Source: Lateolabrax maculatus
Taxonomy: Eukaryota; Chordata; Actinopteri; Acropomatiformes; Lateolabracidae
Assembly: GCA_031216445.1 (NCBI GenBank)
Contig: CM062199.1
Span: 2,862,501-2,926,500 of the forward strand
Direction: 5' to 3'
DNA length: 64,000 nucleotides
The translations under genes were made by a program, and so were the position numbers. The notes below the pieces were generated by a model, which saw only the letters and a list, made by a program, of their open reading frames with translations, was not told where the DNA came from and did no database searches. Below, piece by piece: positions 50,972 to 63,300 of the stretch. Position 1 is the first letter of the stretch. The number at the start of each line of letters is the position of its first letter.

Positions 50972-51098
50972 AAGTCTATAATAACATCTTTATTAGATGT
51001 TCTTACAGATGTCCTTTACGGTCAATTCCATTACTTTGTTGCTGGTTTAAACAGCCCCTACTGTACCAAAACAGCTTATAGCTTTTGTCCGTGTGTAT

Positions 51099-51100
51099 GT

Positions 51101-51131
<31 letters not shown>
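51099..51131 (+). repeat. (TG)n microsatellite
   Basis: TG dinucleotides preceded by a GTGTGTATGTGG variant block. Confidence 0.93.
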
Positions 51132-51136
<5 letters not shown>

Positions 51137-51159
51137 GCCTGGATTTGTCATAACCTTTT

Positions 51160-52130
51160 GATTGTTTTCTTTGGTGCTGTTTTTACTTGGAGGGTGGTAG
51201 TTTGGATATTCCGTGTTATTTGGTTATGAGTTGATATCTTTGACTAAAAAAAATAACCAAATATTCAGTGATGGTGTGATGTTCGTAGGCTTTATATAAA
51301 TTCATGTTTCATGCATCCCCATGGAAAGAAAAAACAGATCTGCAATCCATCTGTAGGCTGTAACGTAACGTCTGTAATTGATCTCTTTCTAAGCGCAATG
51401 TTTACAAAACCCGTCTGAAGGAGGAGGCTTGTGGGATTCTTGTGTCACTGGGGTCTGTTCACCAGCACAAACATGAAGCCGTTTAAGTGTAGAAAGTGCA
51501 TTTGTGATATTGCTGTGACTGAATAAACCATCACGTAGTCAATACCTTTTAATAGGTACTGATACCAAATGAGTAGTATTGAGTTGTGTATCAAGGTATG
51601 GATTAATGTGGTATTGATCGGGACAGCTGTAGCCCTCTGCTCTCCTCTCTCGGGTCTTCAAGCTCACTGTTTTCTTCTGATGCATCATGTTCTGAAGTGT
51701 GTTTCTTCTTCCTTCTGTTCCCATCCTCTTCCTTCATTTTTATGCACTCCCACTAATCTGCAGGATTAACTTATTCTGCATCTACCTGTATTCTTTGATT
51801 ATTGCTGAAAGCCTGAGCTCTGAAAACTGGCTGGGATTATCTCCCAGTGGAGTGTTTGATGTTCCCCTCTTAATGAGGCTGGCAGCAGAAAGCCGCCGCA
51901 CTTAAAACCTTCCCTTTTATGTTGATGCAATGTTGCAGCCATCTTAAAAGCAGTTATTACAGAGCCATCGCATTCATTCAGGCATGTCCACTCCTGCATC
52001 AATACAGGGTCACACCCGGGTCAAATGGTGTTTATGCTCAGCATCATCGCAAATAGTTTTGATAGCTTAAGGCAGTGCTGAATATCAGAGAGGCATTTTG
52101 AATTGCGAACATCCAGTTAATGCAAAATAA
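51160..52130. other. Intergenic sequence; no gene seen
   Basis: Around 51540-51625, words such as AATAGGTACTGATACCAAAT and GGTATTGATCGGGACAGCTG recall a widespread fish repeat, but boundaries are unclear. No coding frame. Confidence 0.4.
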
Positions 52131-52135
52131 CACAT

Positions 52136-52176
<41 letters not shown>
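52136..52176 (+). repeat. (CA)n microsatellite
   Basis: Uninterrupted CA dinucleotides, about 20 units. Confidence 0.95.
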
Positions 52177-52178
<2 letters not shown>

Positions 52179-52799
52179 GCCACAGCACATATAGGAAATG
52201 CTTAGTGGATGATACACGGAGCTTAGTTTATTAAATGATAAGAATGCGTCTGTGTGTGGTGTGTGTCTAAAAGACTTAAAATATCATATCAACGGACCCA
52301 AAAAACTATAAAACTTGCACTAATTTGTCATTCTGTTGAGACATGAAGAATCTATTTGGTTTGAAGTTACAGTAAAATCAGGAACCTGCTGCCAAACCTG
52401 CCTGCCAGTCTGTGTGTTTTTAAGTAGTTTAAATTGGATTTTTATTTCTCCAAAAGACAAAGTCAGGACATTTAAAAATGGAACTGGATTGTTGAATCGT
52501 GTTAGGTTCATGTTTCTTTGCCCAAAATTAAACACCCTGTTGCTAAATTGGAAAACAACACGTTGAGGACAATGGCAAACTGTTTTAATTTTTGGCACAG
52601 CTTCATCGTCCATTAATGGAAAAGTGAAGTTGTCACATTGTGTCTGGTTATACTAAAAAACAAACTGCATGACACCTTCAGTCTTTCCCATTTGTGGCAA
52701 TGCAAACCGAGCAGGAGACGTCGGTCTACGGTGGATTACAATTCTTTGTAACAACATAATCCATGAGTTTTAGCTATTGGCACACTAGTGTCAAGGCCT

Positions 52800-52816
52800 C
52801 ATGGGATCTGTAGTCG
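52800..52816 (-). promoter_or_regulatory. ZNF143/Staf-like motif
   Basis: CATGGGATCTGTAGTCG is, reverse complemented, CGACTACAGATCCCATG, close to the ACTACAATTCCCATG core. It is isolated in AT-rich sequence, so it may be repeat-borne and inactive. Confidence 0.3.
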
Positions 52817-53039
52817 TTAAATGCTGATGAAATTTGACCTTCCAGTACAACAGTAGATATTAGTTGTTAAAGTCCTTATTTCATAAATTAATATTAATAT
52901 TATAAATTGAAAATATAAATTGATTTATAACAATTAAAATGAATACATGTAATGTGAAAGAGGTTGCTGGTGGTGACAAACCCACAGAGAATTAACATAA
53001 ACTCTGTTCCCATCACGTCTGCTTAGTGTTTTAGCCTCT

Positions 53040-53430
53040 TTCAGCTCATTGTTTTGGTTTTACAACTTTACTGCTTTCTTTCAGTCTCTTCACTCTCATT
53101 AACCTTGTTTTCAGAAGGAGCAGGGATCTGTTTTAAGTGGAGAAACTCATTACACTACCTGTGCAGCACCACACAGCTGACAGACAAAGTTAGCAAATGG
53201 CTGCTGAACATAGTGGAGCCTTTAGGAGCTAAAGAGCCGGATATTTTTCTCAGGAGTTGGTGAGAACAAACCAGAAGAGAGATTAATGAATTTTGGATTT
53301 AAGATTTATCGGGTGACGAAGGACACCAAATGAATGTAAATGCTGCTCTGTGTCTGCTGGATGTGTAAACAGAGAACTTTTGCTCACACATTAGCACATT
53401 AACACATTATATCCACTTTACAATGTGATA
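53040..53430 (+). repeat. Dispersed repeat family A, copy 3 (longest)
   Basis: This is the most complete of three related copies. It shares the CAGACAAAGTTAG to AACAAACCAGA block with 23281-23380, and the CCAAATGAATG to GTCTGCTGGATGTGT block with 8817-8858, in one continuous order. It therefore links the two partial copies into one family. No coding frame of note. Confidence 0.75.
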
Positions 53431-53899
53431 AGATGTTGTGTTCAAGCCTGTTGCACATGGCCAAAAGAATACATTGAAGCAGGTTTTAATAAATTTGTCA
53501 AATGAAAATGTCAAACATTTGTTTGCTCAAGCTTCCCCAGAGAAAATGAATAACTGGATCTTTAAAGTGTGGTTCAGACAGAATAAGCATTTGGAGCAAT
53601 TTTGTGATGTTTTTTTTCATTTCTGGGAACAATTTCCAAGAGCACACATCAATCAATTATGAGCATAATGATTGTACTAGCCGGGCCGTGCCCATGGATG
53701 TTAGAAATACTGAGGTCAATAATCCAATTGGCCCCCAGATCCCCAACCAAGTGCACAATATTTTTGATGAGGCCGGAAAACCAAAACAGTGAGCTGAAAG
53801 ACACTAAAAGCCTGTGTGGAGATGAGAGGAGCTGCAGAGAGGCTTCACCACTATGAGCAACACCTTTCACATCACACAGTCATTTGAACCATTGTCTAT

Positions 53900-55100
53900 T
53901 CTCACTAAAATCTTGTTTAATTTCATTTTTTTTTGTTTTATATTTTCTATTTAATGAAGGTTAAGGGTGTGTTATGAATGATTACAGGGTGTTTTGATGG
54001 TACATTTTCTATGGAGCAGATAATGGTCCATTTAATTGATCTGTGATCATCATTATTGCACATACGTTTTAAAATGGTATCAGTTGCAGAAAACTAGCAG
54101 CTCCAGATCGTCAGAGAGCCTGATGGCTTCCTACACCCCGACAAACCAATCCACGCCAGCCCAGCTGCTCTAGAAGCGTCAATAAGTCGCGGTTCACTAA
54201 CTGAACCTCCAAAGGACCAGTCATGCAAGGCTGAGTGTGTGAGCGGCATGCAATAAGTTGGCTGGAAGAACACTGTACATGCAAGCAGAGATCACTCACA
54301 CGTTCTCGCCCCTCAAAGCTTCCGCTTCATTTCCCCCTCCTCTTGTCTTTAACACAAACATGTGAAGTAAAGCTTGATTATGAAATGTTGTTTTATGACT
54401 TAGAAAATGAAAAATTGTTCTGGTGGAACCATATTGATCCAGGGCAGCACTCCTTTTTTTTTTCCTTACCAGAAACTTTTTTAATGTGTTTCTATAAATG
54501 CTTCTCTCATCAGATTCTAATGCCAAGTCGAGCACTCATCAAATCAGCAATTTATTCCACTCTGATTACTTAAATGGGAATAAATTATGTCTGCAAGATT
54601 CCTCTGCTCGATTCATATGTCTGGGATTAATACAGCTGGCTAACCTTGTGAAGAAAATCCCCCAAAACAACCAAAAATAAAACAGAAGAAGCATTGGAAG
54701 GCAGAGTTCTCCCTCATGTCTTATTTTGGAGTTGTGATCGATTCTGTCATGTCTGAGTCGACGGGCGATAAAAGTGTCTGCTAATTTATCACCTTTCGCG
54801 ATGCTGAAAATCAAAACACATGTTGTGAGAAACAAAAAAAAAGGGGGCTCAGCCCTCTTCATAAAGCCCAGGAGTGACGGGAAATCCATTTCTGTCGCAT
54901 GCAATTACCAGCATGCTGATTCGGGGAAAACGCTCCTGCTTTATATTTCATCAAGGCCGTAGAGGAGCTGAGGTGGCGCTCAATACTGGCCTCCAGAGCA
55001 GCACACACACTCACACACTGTACAGATAAGCAGGAAATGTACAGACACGTGTAGAAATGTTGTAGGAGGATAAAAGTGAAAATGTACATCCAAGAGAAGA
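53900..55100. other. Intergenic sequence; no gene seen
   Basis: Non-coding. The word GTCGACGGGCGATAAAAG near 54758-54775 has unusual CpG content for its surroundings. At 55104-55130 AAGTCTGTTTTATTTATAGA resembles the start of a common fish dispersed repeat. Confidence 0.4.
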
Positions 55101-55297
55101 GAAGTCAAGTCTGTTTTATTTATAGAGCAAAGAGAGGAGATAAGAAGAAATGAGAAGAAAAGAAAAGAGAGGAAAAGAAAAAATGATTTTATTAATGAAT
55201 TGGTTTTCAAACTGAAGTCTTTTATTTCTATAAAGGGACAAAAAAAACCCACAGACTAACAGAGAAATACATGTCCTCTGACGCCACAAGACCACTC

Positions 55298-55315
55298 TCA
55301 CACACACACACACAA

Positions 55316-55368
<53 letters not shown>
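55298..55368 (+). repeat. Long (CA)n microsatellite
   Basis: About 71 bp of CA with a single AATCACA interruption, the longest dinucleotide tract in the window. Confidence 0.97.
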
Positions 55369-55372
<4 letters not shown>

Positions 55373-55786
55373 AGCGGGCTGTCAATCAGAAGTCATGACA
55401 AGACAAGAAAAGAGACCAGATCTCTTTCTGACTGGATATGTTGGGCAGAAGATGAACAAAGGAACAGAAAGACCTTCTCCTAAACCCTGGAACCAGGCCA
55501 GTAGCACGATAAACACCTTCTCTAACCCGGGACAGTGAACTAATAAATCAACCAAGGTCTCAGGCTGTAAACTGAAGGGACAGCTCTCGCCTGGACTTGG
55601 GTCCAGATGCACTTTGTGTCTGAATCCTTTAGGAGAAAGACTGTGGGCCAAAAACCACAGTCCACCTCCGCTCTTCCAACCCGGCCGGAGAGCGAAGCTC
55701 TGACATAAAACTGTTATAAAGCAGCGACTCTTCAAAGTGCCACATCGCTGGTTTGATCTCAGTTGGTCGCGAGTCTGACAGGCCAA

Positions 55787-55819
55787 CAGAAGAGAAGAGA
55801 AGAGAAGAGAAGAGAAGAA
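55787..55819 (+). repeat. (AGAAG)n pentanucleotide microsatellite
   Basis: About six tandem AGAAG units, purine only. Confidence 0.93.
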
Positions 55820-55829
55820 GTCGCATTTG

Positions 55830-58135
55830 TCCTTTGCTTTTCAGCTCATAGACAGCTGAGTTCATCTTTATTCTTAGTGTTATTTATTAGCCTCAGTGGT
55901 GGAATATGTGAATACTTGAGGTCTCACAGTGGCTTCTGTGTGTTTGGACTGTGATATGTGGTCTGTACATGAGGACACTTGCTGGATATGAAGTGAAATA
56001 CTATCTGATCTACTGTGTTGATTATGTTCTGCCAACCTGACAGTGATGTGTTTCTATGCTCTTCCACTAAGGAATCAATAAATGATGGGTAACTTTGTCT
56101 TACTTCACCATGTGAGCTTGCCAATATACTTTATATGTTCCTGTTTCATGTGTGTAACATGCCATCGATGCCACATATTTAACCTGTACAGCTGTTTAGC
56201 GTGTATGTGTGTAACACATGAGACGTTATATCTGCTGTATATATGCTGTTAACAATTGATTTTTCTTTTCGTGCAAATTCACTCGCCACTGAATGCTTGT
56301 TTGTGGTGTATTTTCATTTTGAAACATAGAATTCTTTCAATAATACAGATGTTTTTAAGTGTTTTTTCCCCCTGAATTAAATACTTGCTTCTAGTGGCCC
56401 TCCTGAACATTGAAAAAATGTTTTGTGTCACAGTCAACAATACTTATATATATTATTTAGATTTTTTTTATTATTATTTTATATTTAACTGTTTCCAAGG
56501 GCCCTTCCATATGGTCCCATCAGTGCTCAAGTTAACATTTGCAGACTGCTTTACTGTGTGGACATGTTCTTTGGACCCCTCTTTGAAAATAAAGTACACT
56601 GCCTGCAGTAACAGAGCTACTGGAGAGCATATCCAGCAAATCTGTCACGTCATTTTTACGAGTAGTAGTTATTCACCATGTTGCAAGCTGTTTGCAGGCA
56701 ATCTTTGTATGGGGAAGTTGGAAATGAATTTTAAATATCCTCAGCATGCATTTGGTGCTTGGAGTATAGCTGTCCATTCAGTAAACTATTGAGGATAAGG
56801 TAATAGTCTTACACAGATTATATTTAAATATACAAGCTATGATAGGTTGTTTCAGCATCACTAGACATAAATATATATCAGTACATATCACTCCATTAAA
56901 ATTTAATGAAGATTGTATATGTTTAGAAAAGCATGATTAGCCTGCAGGGATATACTACAGACTCATATGGAGTTTTAATAATGAAGACTCATTGACACTA
57001 CAGTGTGATGCTTGCCTGAGGCAACTCGCAATGAATCTTTTAAAGTGTTGAATTCTCCTCTAAGCTCTCTTCTGAGCATTTGATCTGCACCCTGTACCGC
57101 CTGTCTAACCTGTTAATACATTGTCAGATACTGTTAGAGCTCACTGTATGAACCAAGTTGACAGTTATTTTGAGGTGAGACATTTCCCTTCCTCTGTTGT
57201 CCAATAACAGATTCCCCAAACTCCCTGATCCCAGTTTTTTAACCCCTGCGAACAGTGCTGTTAGGAAATGCCTCTCAGAAGGCGACATGGCTGCAGAAGC
57301 CATTAATTAGCACTGCTGTGATTGAGCTTTTGCAGTCTGGCTCCAGGCTGCAATGATGCATCTATTTATCATCTTTAGGACAGAATCTAAAGACTTGGCT
57401 TGTGCATGATTCATAGTTTTTTTGTTAGTATCAGTCTTAGCAACAAACTAGCCACTTCTATTGTGGGAGCAATTTTCACAATCTCTTGAAGAAGAGAAAA
57501 CCACCTGAAGCGGATAGTTTTTGCACACTAGAGGCACTAAACCACTGAATTTATTTGTTCTCTAAATGAAACTGGCAGATGATTGAAACTGACTGTCTTC
57601 ATGAGATAAAATGAAATAAAATATTCATATGCAACAGACCCTCAAATTATTGCAAATTGAAAGCCACAGTGGCTGGCTAAAAATAAGAGGCCAACTACCT
57701 GATTATTCGGCACTTGGTCGCCATACGTCATATGATAGCATGGCCGTAGTCTCACGAAAGATTGTCCTCGTTGTTAAATAAATTGTTCAGTGAGATCCAT
57801 TGCTCCTTCTGCACTTAGGTAAAACTAATACGCACTAACGCACCCTCTACACCTTAACTTTTTGCATACCATAAATGCTACTTCCTGCGCTGGCACTGAA
57901 CATTGGTTAGTGGACATAAATTGTGTCCTGCAGAAACGTCCAATGGATGTATTTCTTGGGGAGACTGGGATAGTACTTTGTAATTTCTCTAAAGAATGCT
58001 GACACCATTGAGAAGCTGGAGAGGAGGAAATTAGATGACATTAATTAAAAGAATTTTAAAAATGCAAAGGTTTTAGTGTGCAGTGGTAGGGGTGCCAGCA
58101 GCGGCACTGTGATTTACCTGATCGTACAGCTTAAG
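55830..58135. other. Intergenic sequence; no gene seen
   Basis: AT-rich; no frame, RNA gene or repeat that I can support. Confidence 0.5.
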
Positions 58136-58139
58136 GATC

Positions 58140-58141
<2 letters not shown>

Positions 58142-58170
<29 letters not shown>

Positions 58171-58196
58171 CTGTGTTTGTGTGTGTTTGTGTGTGA
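58142..58196 (+). repeat. (TG)n microsatellite with TTTG variants
   Basis: About 15 pure TG units followed by CTGTGTTTG and GTGTGTTTG variants. Confidence 0.93.
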
Positions 58197-58409
58197 AATG
58201 ACCAACACTTGGGGGTCTGGCCGTCCTGTAGAGATAGCTCGGAGCAGACAGAGCCAGGATAAGAGCACTACTAACTGGGATTGTGTTCCTGAAGGTGTGT
58301 GATAATGGATGAGGTCCAGGGAAAGGAAAAGCTGGACTATCCTGCTAGGGCACGGGGTGACATGAAAAAAAAAAAAAAACTGTGTGTGTACAGCTTATGC
58401 GGGCGCGCA

Positions 58410-58432
58410 CATATGTGTGTGTGTGTGTGTTT
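58410..58432 (+). repeat. Short (TG)n tract
   Basis: About ten TG units, 30 bp after a poly-A run (about 58365-58379). Confidence 0.85.
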
Positions 58433-58579
58433 GGCTGGTTGTGTATGTGCACATGTGGGTAAAACTTGCTTGTGGGAGATGTAGTGGAAAAGGTGAACGT
58501 GTGCATGCATGTGTGTATAAGTGCTTTTGTCTGTGTGTTTTAATATGGAGGTGCTGGTGCTTTGAATTGTTTTAAATAG

Positions 58580-61500
58580 GAAACTCTGCCTTTATTAATA
58601 ATTAACAAGCTCCTTCCTTTTGAACTTTTGTTAAATGTACAAAAATTAAAGCTTTATGAGCGTTTCACGCATGAGAAGCTTGCTAATAATAAATAAGTTA
58701 AATGTGAGCATCCTGTCGCCTGCTGGTTTACTTCTAAGAAAAGAAAACTTGTGAGTTCAACAGGATTTAAACGTTAAGAGAGCAAAGTAAGACCGATTCT
58801 TGTCATCTCATGCCTTTCTCTTCTTCTAAAGTCTTTAAGCAGCGGTTAGACCTGGAGCTTTACTTTGGCAGATATCTTAAAACCTGGACGGTTAAAACGA
58901 AAACTATCGGTAGAGCTAAATACAACTAAAGAAGAGTGAAAAAATGTGTTTTGTAGTTTGTATGAATTTACCCTTTAGAAAGTGAAAATGAATGAAAATG
59001 ACTCACTTATATGAATGACCTGAAAATAACAGCAGAGGCAATCTGGCAAAACAGATGATTTGATTTCCATTTTGAGATGTGCAGCTTGCAGCATATGCAC
59101 ACAGACACACAGAGTGGAACCCATAATTAGGAAAGTGGAGACAGTTTTGAGCAAAAATTGCTAATAGGAACAGCGTGAGCCTAGTGTAATCCAAGCAGCT
59201 GTATGTGAGATGGTTCTTCACTCTGCATGGCTCTGTTTAGTCACATCTCAGTCTTTCAACACACTTCAGTTTAACTCCAGAACAGCGTGTAGGTCAACGG
59301 TGAAAACAGAATTATCATAAAGTGTCAGGCTTTCTGTGACACAGCCCACTTCATTCGTTTCAGTGAGACCACAGAAGACTGTCCTCCCAAGAACAGCAGC
59401 AGTTGTTTCAGCGAGTGTCCAAAAACAACATATGAATACGTTCAGAAGACAAAACCCCTCTAGCAGCCACAGGAATAATGACGGGAGCAAAAGGGGAAGT
59501 CGGGTGATGTTATTATAGAGCAACAAATGCACATGGACTGTCTCGCATAATCTTAGTCAAGGTTGGTTGCATATTTACCTTTACAGCTACGTTAGTATGA
59601 GTTGTGATTGCCTATGTCTGCATGCTGCCATTATTGTTCTGAGCAGAAAGAAAGAGAGGAGTAAGTGTGAAAATAAATGAATGCAAAAATAACACAGCTT
59701 TACAACACTCAAGAACCAGGAATAAAAAGTATTTGTTAAAATAATCCTATAAGTCACCCAGTGAAACTGAAGTGACTATGTCTTGGTTGCAGTCACTTTA
59801 TTTTGCCTTTCCAAATATTCTGGTAATATTATATTATAATCAGATGATCCTATTAAAGTCGGCCTTTATTTAAAACATGTTGGTTGGTGTTGCTGTAAAG
59901 CTGTCATTACTGGCTTTCCCTTTGCAATGAAAGTCATAGAAACATTGTACAGAGTTACTAAAGATTGTCAGGATGGAAGTGCAGACATAGTGTCATTAAT
60001 CAAGTTACGTCTTGATGATTTTGAGACTTTCAAAATGTGAACTAATGGTGATACCGAGTGGCATTTCAGGTGTCTGAGATGTTAAGTCAGACATACACAA
60101 ACACATAAGTGCATTACCTATTCAGCCTTTCATACGCCTCTCAGGTCCTCATTGTTTAAGCAAAGATTTAATTAATCTCTTTAAAGAGCTGTTTTAACAA
60201 AATTGGAAAAAAATAGAAATGTTTCTTGTTTTTCTGCATCTGTTTTACTTCTGCATGTTTTCTAAGTTCCACGGCAGCCCGTCTTTTTGCGTTTTACTAA
60301 CACATTTCCTCCCATACTCTTATTGTGCTCAGCCTTCCTGGCTGTAATGTAATTAAGAAACCTCTTAGAGCAAATTATTGAGAAAATTCGGGATACAGTG
60401 AAAAAAGAAAGAAAAATATCAATATTAACTCAGTTAATTACTGCAAGAGGACAGACCGTCTCCTATCAGACTGGAGACTCCTGGTGGGTTATCGTCAAGA
60501 CAGAAATGTGTTTGCATGCCAACAGTTAGTTTGCATAAAACCTCTTATCTTGAAGAAAGTTTCCTAATATTTGTGTTGCTGCAGTAATATTACCAGTCCA
60601 TCAGTCCAGCGTTGCTAATTTACTCTCATGGCACTACAATAGACATCCAGGACTTTACCAGCTGAGACTGAGGACCTTCCCTCTCATTTGGTCCTCTTGT
60701 TTTAAATGCCACTTGCAAATGCTTCCCAGGGTGACTTAAAAATCCATTTCCCACTTCACGTCCTTGTTCGCAGTCCATTCATCTTGCCAGGATTCCTGTG
60801 TTTTGTGTATCGATTTGCTGCTGCCTGCTGTCATTCTGCGGACCGGAGGAGACCTTGAGAGTAGGGAAGGCCGAAAATGGAGTCGTCTCCTCCTCGTTAT
60901 CCCTGGTGTCTGAGCAGGACAAGAGCCAGCTGCAACCACTATCTGACCTTCACCTACTCCCCAAAACAAGGGATGACAGGTCGTCCTATTGGCAAACCAT
61001 GGAAATGAACTGTACAGTGAGGGACATGTGTGCTTTGTTCACCATCTTTACCTCCACCTGTCACTTTGTACTGACAACTGTCTGCTAAAGGCAAAATGTC
61101 ATGAGAATAAAGAAAAGAGCAGACAGCTGAGTATCGTCATGCAGTGCATCAGACGGAAGGAAGTGGGACAGGAGAGGCGAAATATTGGGAAAATTCACTG
61201 TTCGCATGTTCAATAATTCAGTCACGATATTATACATACATTATGTAGAACAATGGTTGAATGACATTGAATTAGTATTACCTAGACCTGATCTAAAGTT
61301 AATTAAGTGAGACAAAACTGTGTCCTAAGGTGATTAGTTGTAACTCTCAGCTGTGCCCTCCTCCCCCTCCCCACAGCGTCTGCCACGCCTAACTTTACAT
61401 GTCATCACATTTTTGACGCATTCAAGGGACAAGTCAGGATATCTCTGCATCTGCCGCTTCAGCTTTGACTATTTTTTAAATCTGTCTCTTGTGATATACT

Positions 61501-61860
61501 AATACTAAATCTATACGATACTCTTCAGGCCATCATAGATTGTGTGCACAGGCACCTGTCAGGTGTTCTGCTAGAGTCAGTACAGATGGATTGGCCACCT
61601 GCAGTATGAACAATATGGAAAATGCTCCATGGAATACAAATTAATTGCAGGTAAGACGATGGTTAGTTCAATTTAGCTCCTGTATAGAACTATTAACCCA
61701 CACAGTTATGAGCAAATGTCAAGATGTTTCTTGAGTGGCTCGGTGACGCTGCCCCCTTTACAGAAACAGTTTGGGCAATTTCTTCTACCTCTTTGCTCAT
61801 TTATTCTTCACTCATCTATTCAATATATTGAATCCACTCAGCTTCTCTTGTCCCACTTCC
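58580..61860. other. Intergenic sequence; no gene seen
   Basis: Non-coding overall. The frames at 60736-61088 on both strands overlap each other and show no domain. A pyrimidine-rich CCTCCTCCCCCTCCCCACAG at 61360-61377 would make a strong plus-strand splice acceptor, but the sequence after it soon meets stops. Confidence 0.4.
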
Positions 61861-61870
61861 CTCCTCAAAG

Positions 61871-62046
61871 TTTGCAATAATTTTGAGCTGAATGAGTGCT
61901 TGGCAGAGACGGTGACAGAGATTGTTAAAAACAGCAAAAAGGCCTCCCACACCCCACTGAAGGTAGAGACGTTCCTGCTGGAGGATGAGCATTTCAGCCG
62001 TACAGAGAGAAAACACAAGATGCAGTTTAAAGCTCTAAAAAAGCAA
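61871..62046 (+). CDS. Candidate internal exon A of an unrecognised gene
   Basis: The plus strand has an acceptor-like CTTCCCTCCTCAAAG ending at 61870 and a strong donor GCAA/GTAAGT at 62046/62047. The 176 bp between is open in one frame (58 codons after two leading bases) and ends in phase 0. The peptide is charged and helix-friendly: FELNECLAETVTEIVKNSKK near the start, FLLEDEHFSRTERKHKMQF later, ending ALKKQ. It looks more protein-like than most frames in the window. I do not recognise the family and assign no function. The frame continues upstream to 61771 without an ATG, so an earlier exon would be needed. Confidence 0.45.
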
Positions 62047-62266
62047 GTAAGTGGACTTATTAAAGTCAATAATGAACTACTATGCTCAAGTATATAACAT
62101 GCGTTTCTGATTTTCCAAAGTAAGCATGAAATAGCCTCAGTTTGTCTAGCAGTGTACTACAAACAAGCTGGAATTGGGTGTTTTTGCATTGTTACAATGA
62201 TGGGTTTGTGAAGCACATTAGCTCATTCGATAATCCTCTTCTACTATTCTTTTTTTCACAGGTCAG

Positions 62267-62350
62267 CAGTGCCATTTGATTGGTTTCGGGCTCTGTGGTT
62301 TTGCTTCATTTCAAGAAGAGCTCCTTTATACTGTATCTACACTGGCCTCC
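62267..62350 (+). CDS. Candidate internal exon B, phase-compatible with exon A
   Basis: A T-rich tract ending TTTTTTTCACAG (62261) is followed by two further AG choices (GTCAG at 62266 and CAG at 62269). A donor CTCC/GTAAGT lies at 62350/62351. Starting at 62267 gives 84 bp, 28 codons, open and phase 0 at both ends, so it joins exon A in frame as KKQ-QCHLIGFGLC. Starting at 62262 would hit a stop at once. The peptide continues GFASFQEELLYTVSTLAS. Family unknown. Confidence 0.35.
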
Positions 62351-63140
62351 GTAAGTGTTTTACCAGAATCCACAACCCAATACACAATCAAAGTAGTTAC
62401 ACATGTATGTGGGAATAAAATATTCTTGAAATCTAAAAAGACACTTCAGATGCCTCACACTTGATGTAGACTGTAGAGTGAACTGAAATAAAAGAAAATC
62501 TGTTCTATCAGACAAAAACATAGCTGATGTGCCTGGTGCAGACAAGGACTCTCATGCGTTTCATAATAATGTTAGTCTACCAAGAAAGTTACATTAATTG
62601 AACCTTTAAACGCAACAAATATTTATTTATTTATTTATTTACAACAACGAGGCTCAGTTTTTTACTGCATCATGTTCAGTTGCTGATCAGTTCTAGCGTC
62701 TGTTTAGGAAAATTATCTGTCAATAAGAACTGTTAAACTATTTTTACCCAAAAATGCAGAAAAGTTCAGGGACTTTTTTCAGCCCTAAGTCGTGTCTGCA
62801 GTCACAGCCCCAACAACCACCACCAAGAAGATAGGGCAGCTTGTGTGTTGCCTGTAAGGCAAGATCAGGGGCAAATAAAGGCCACAAATTATGTGCTACT
62901 GCTCGTAAAGCTTAAATGTTGTGAGTGCAAGGTCAAAACTGAAGGTTGCTCAAATCAGCATTTTAACATTTTCAACTCAGCTTCTCTCATCTGGATTTCA
63001 GCAGTTGGACAGTGACAGGACGTGTTTAGTCGTCTTTTACTGAATGAATCAAACTAATACTGTAAAAGTTAAGTACGCAAAAACAGAATTTTGAAAACTG
63101 AGTGGGATTTGCAATAAAAGTTTGGATGGAAGTTCGTGGT
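62351..63140. other. Non-coding; possible intron after candidate exon B
   Basis: No third exon recognised. A (TATT)n microsatellite of about 24 bp lies at 62620-62640. Confidence 0.45.
62619..62640 (+). repeat. (TATT)n tetranucleotide microsatellite
   Basis: Tandem ATTT units, about five and a half. Confidence 0.9.
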
Positions 63141-63149
63141 CCACAGAAG

Positions 63150-63300
63150 AAGTGATCAGCTGACTTTTCCTCAAACTCCACCAGCAGGTTGACGTTTTTG
63201 GCTTTTAGTGAAATATCTTGACAACTATATTGGATGAATTGCTGTGAAATTTAGTACAGTCATTTATGGTTCCCAGATGATGAAATATGTCAAAGCACTC
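63150..63300 (+). repeat. Dispersed repeat family B, copy 3 (best preserved)
   Basis: It reads CTGACTTTTCCTC, CCACCAGCAGGTTGACGTTT, TTTAGTGAAATATCTTGACA, ACTATATTGGATGAATTGCT and GTGAAATTTAGTACAGTCAT. This follows very closely a repeat common in percomorph fishes, in the same order. Shorter pieces of it lie at 40600-40700 (same orientation) and 45230-45320 (opposite). Confidence 0.75.

Noticed and set aside
55382..55786. 134-codon minus-strand frame
   Set aside because: Composition looks mixed but no family is recognisable and there is no start or splice support; a repeat fragment start lies just to the left (55104-55130).
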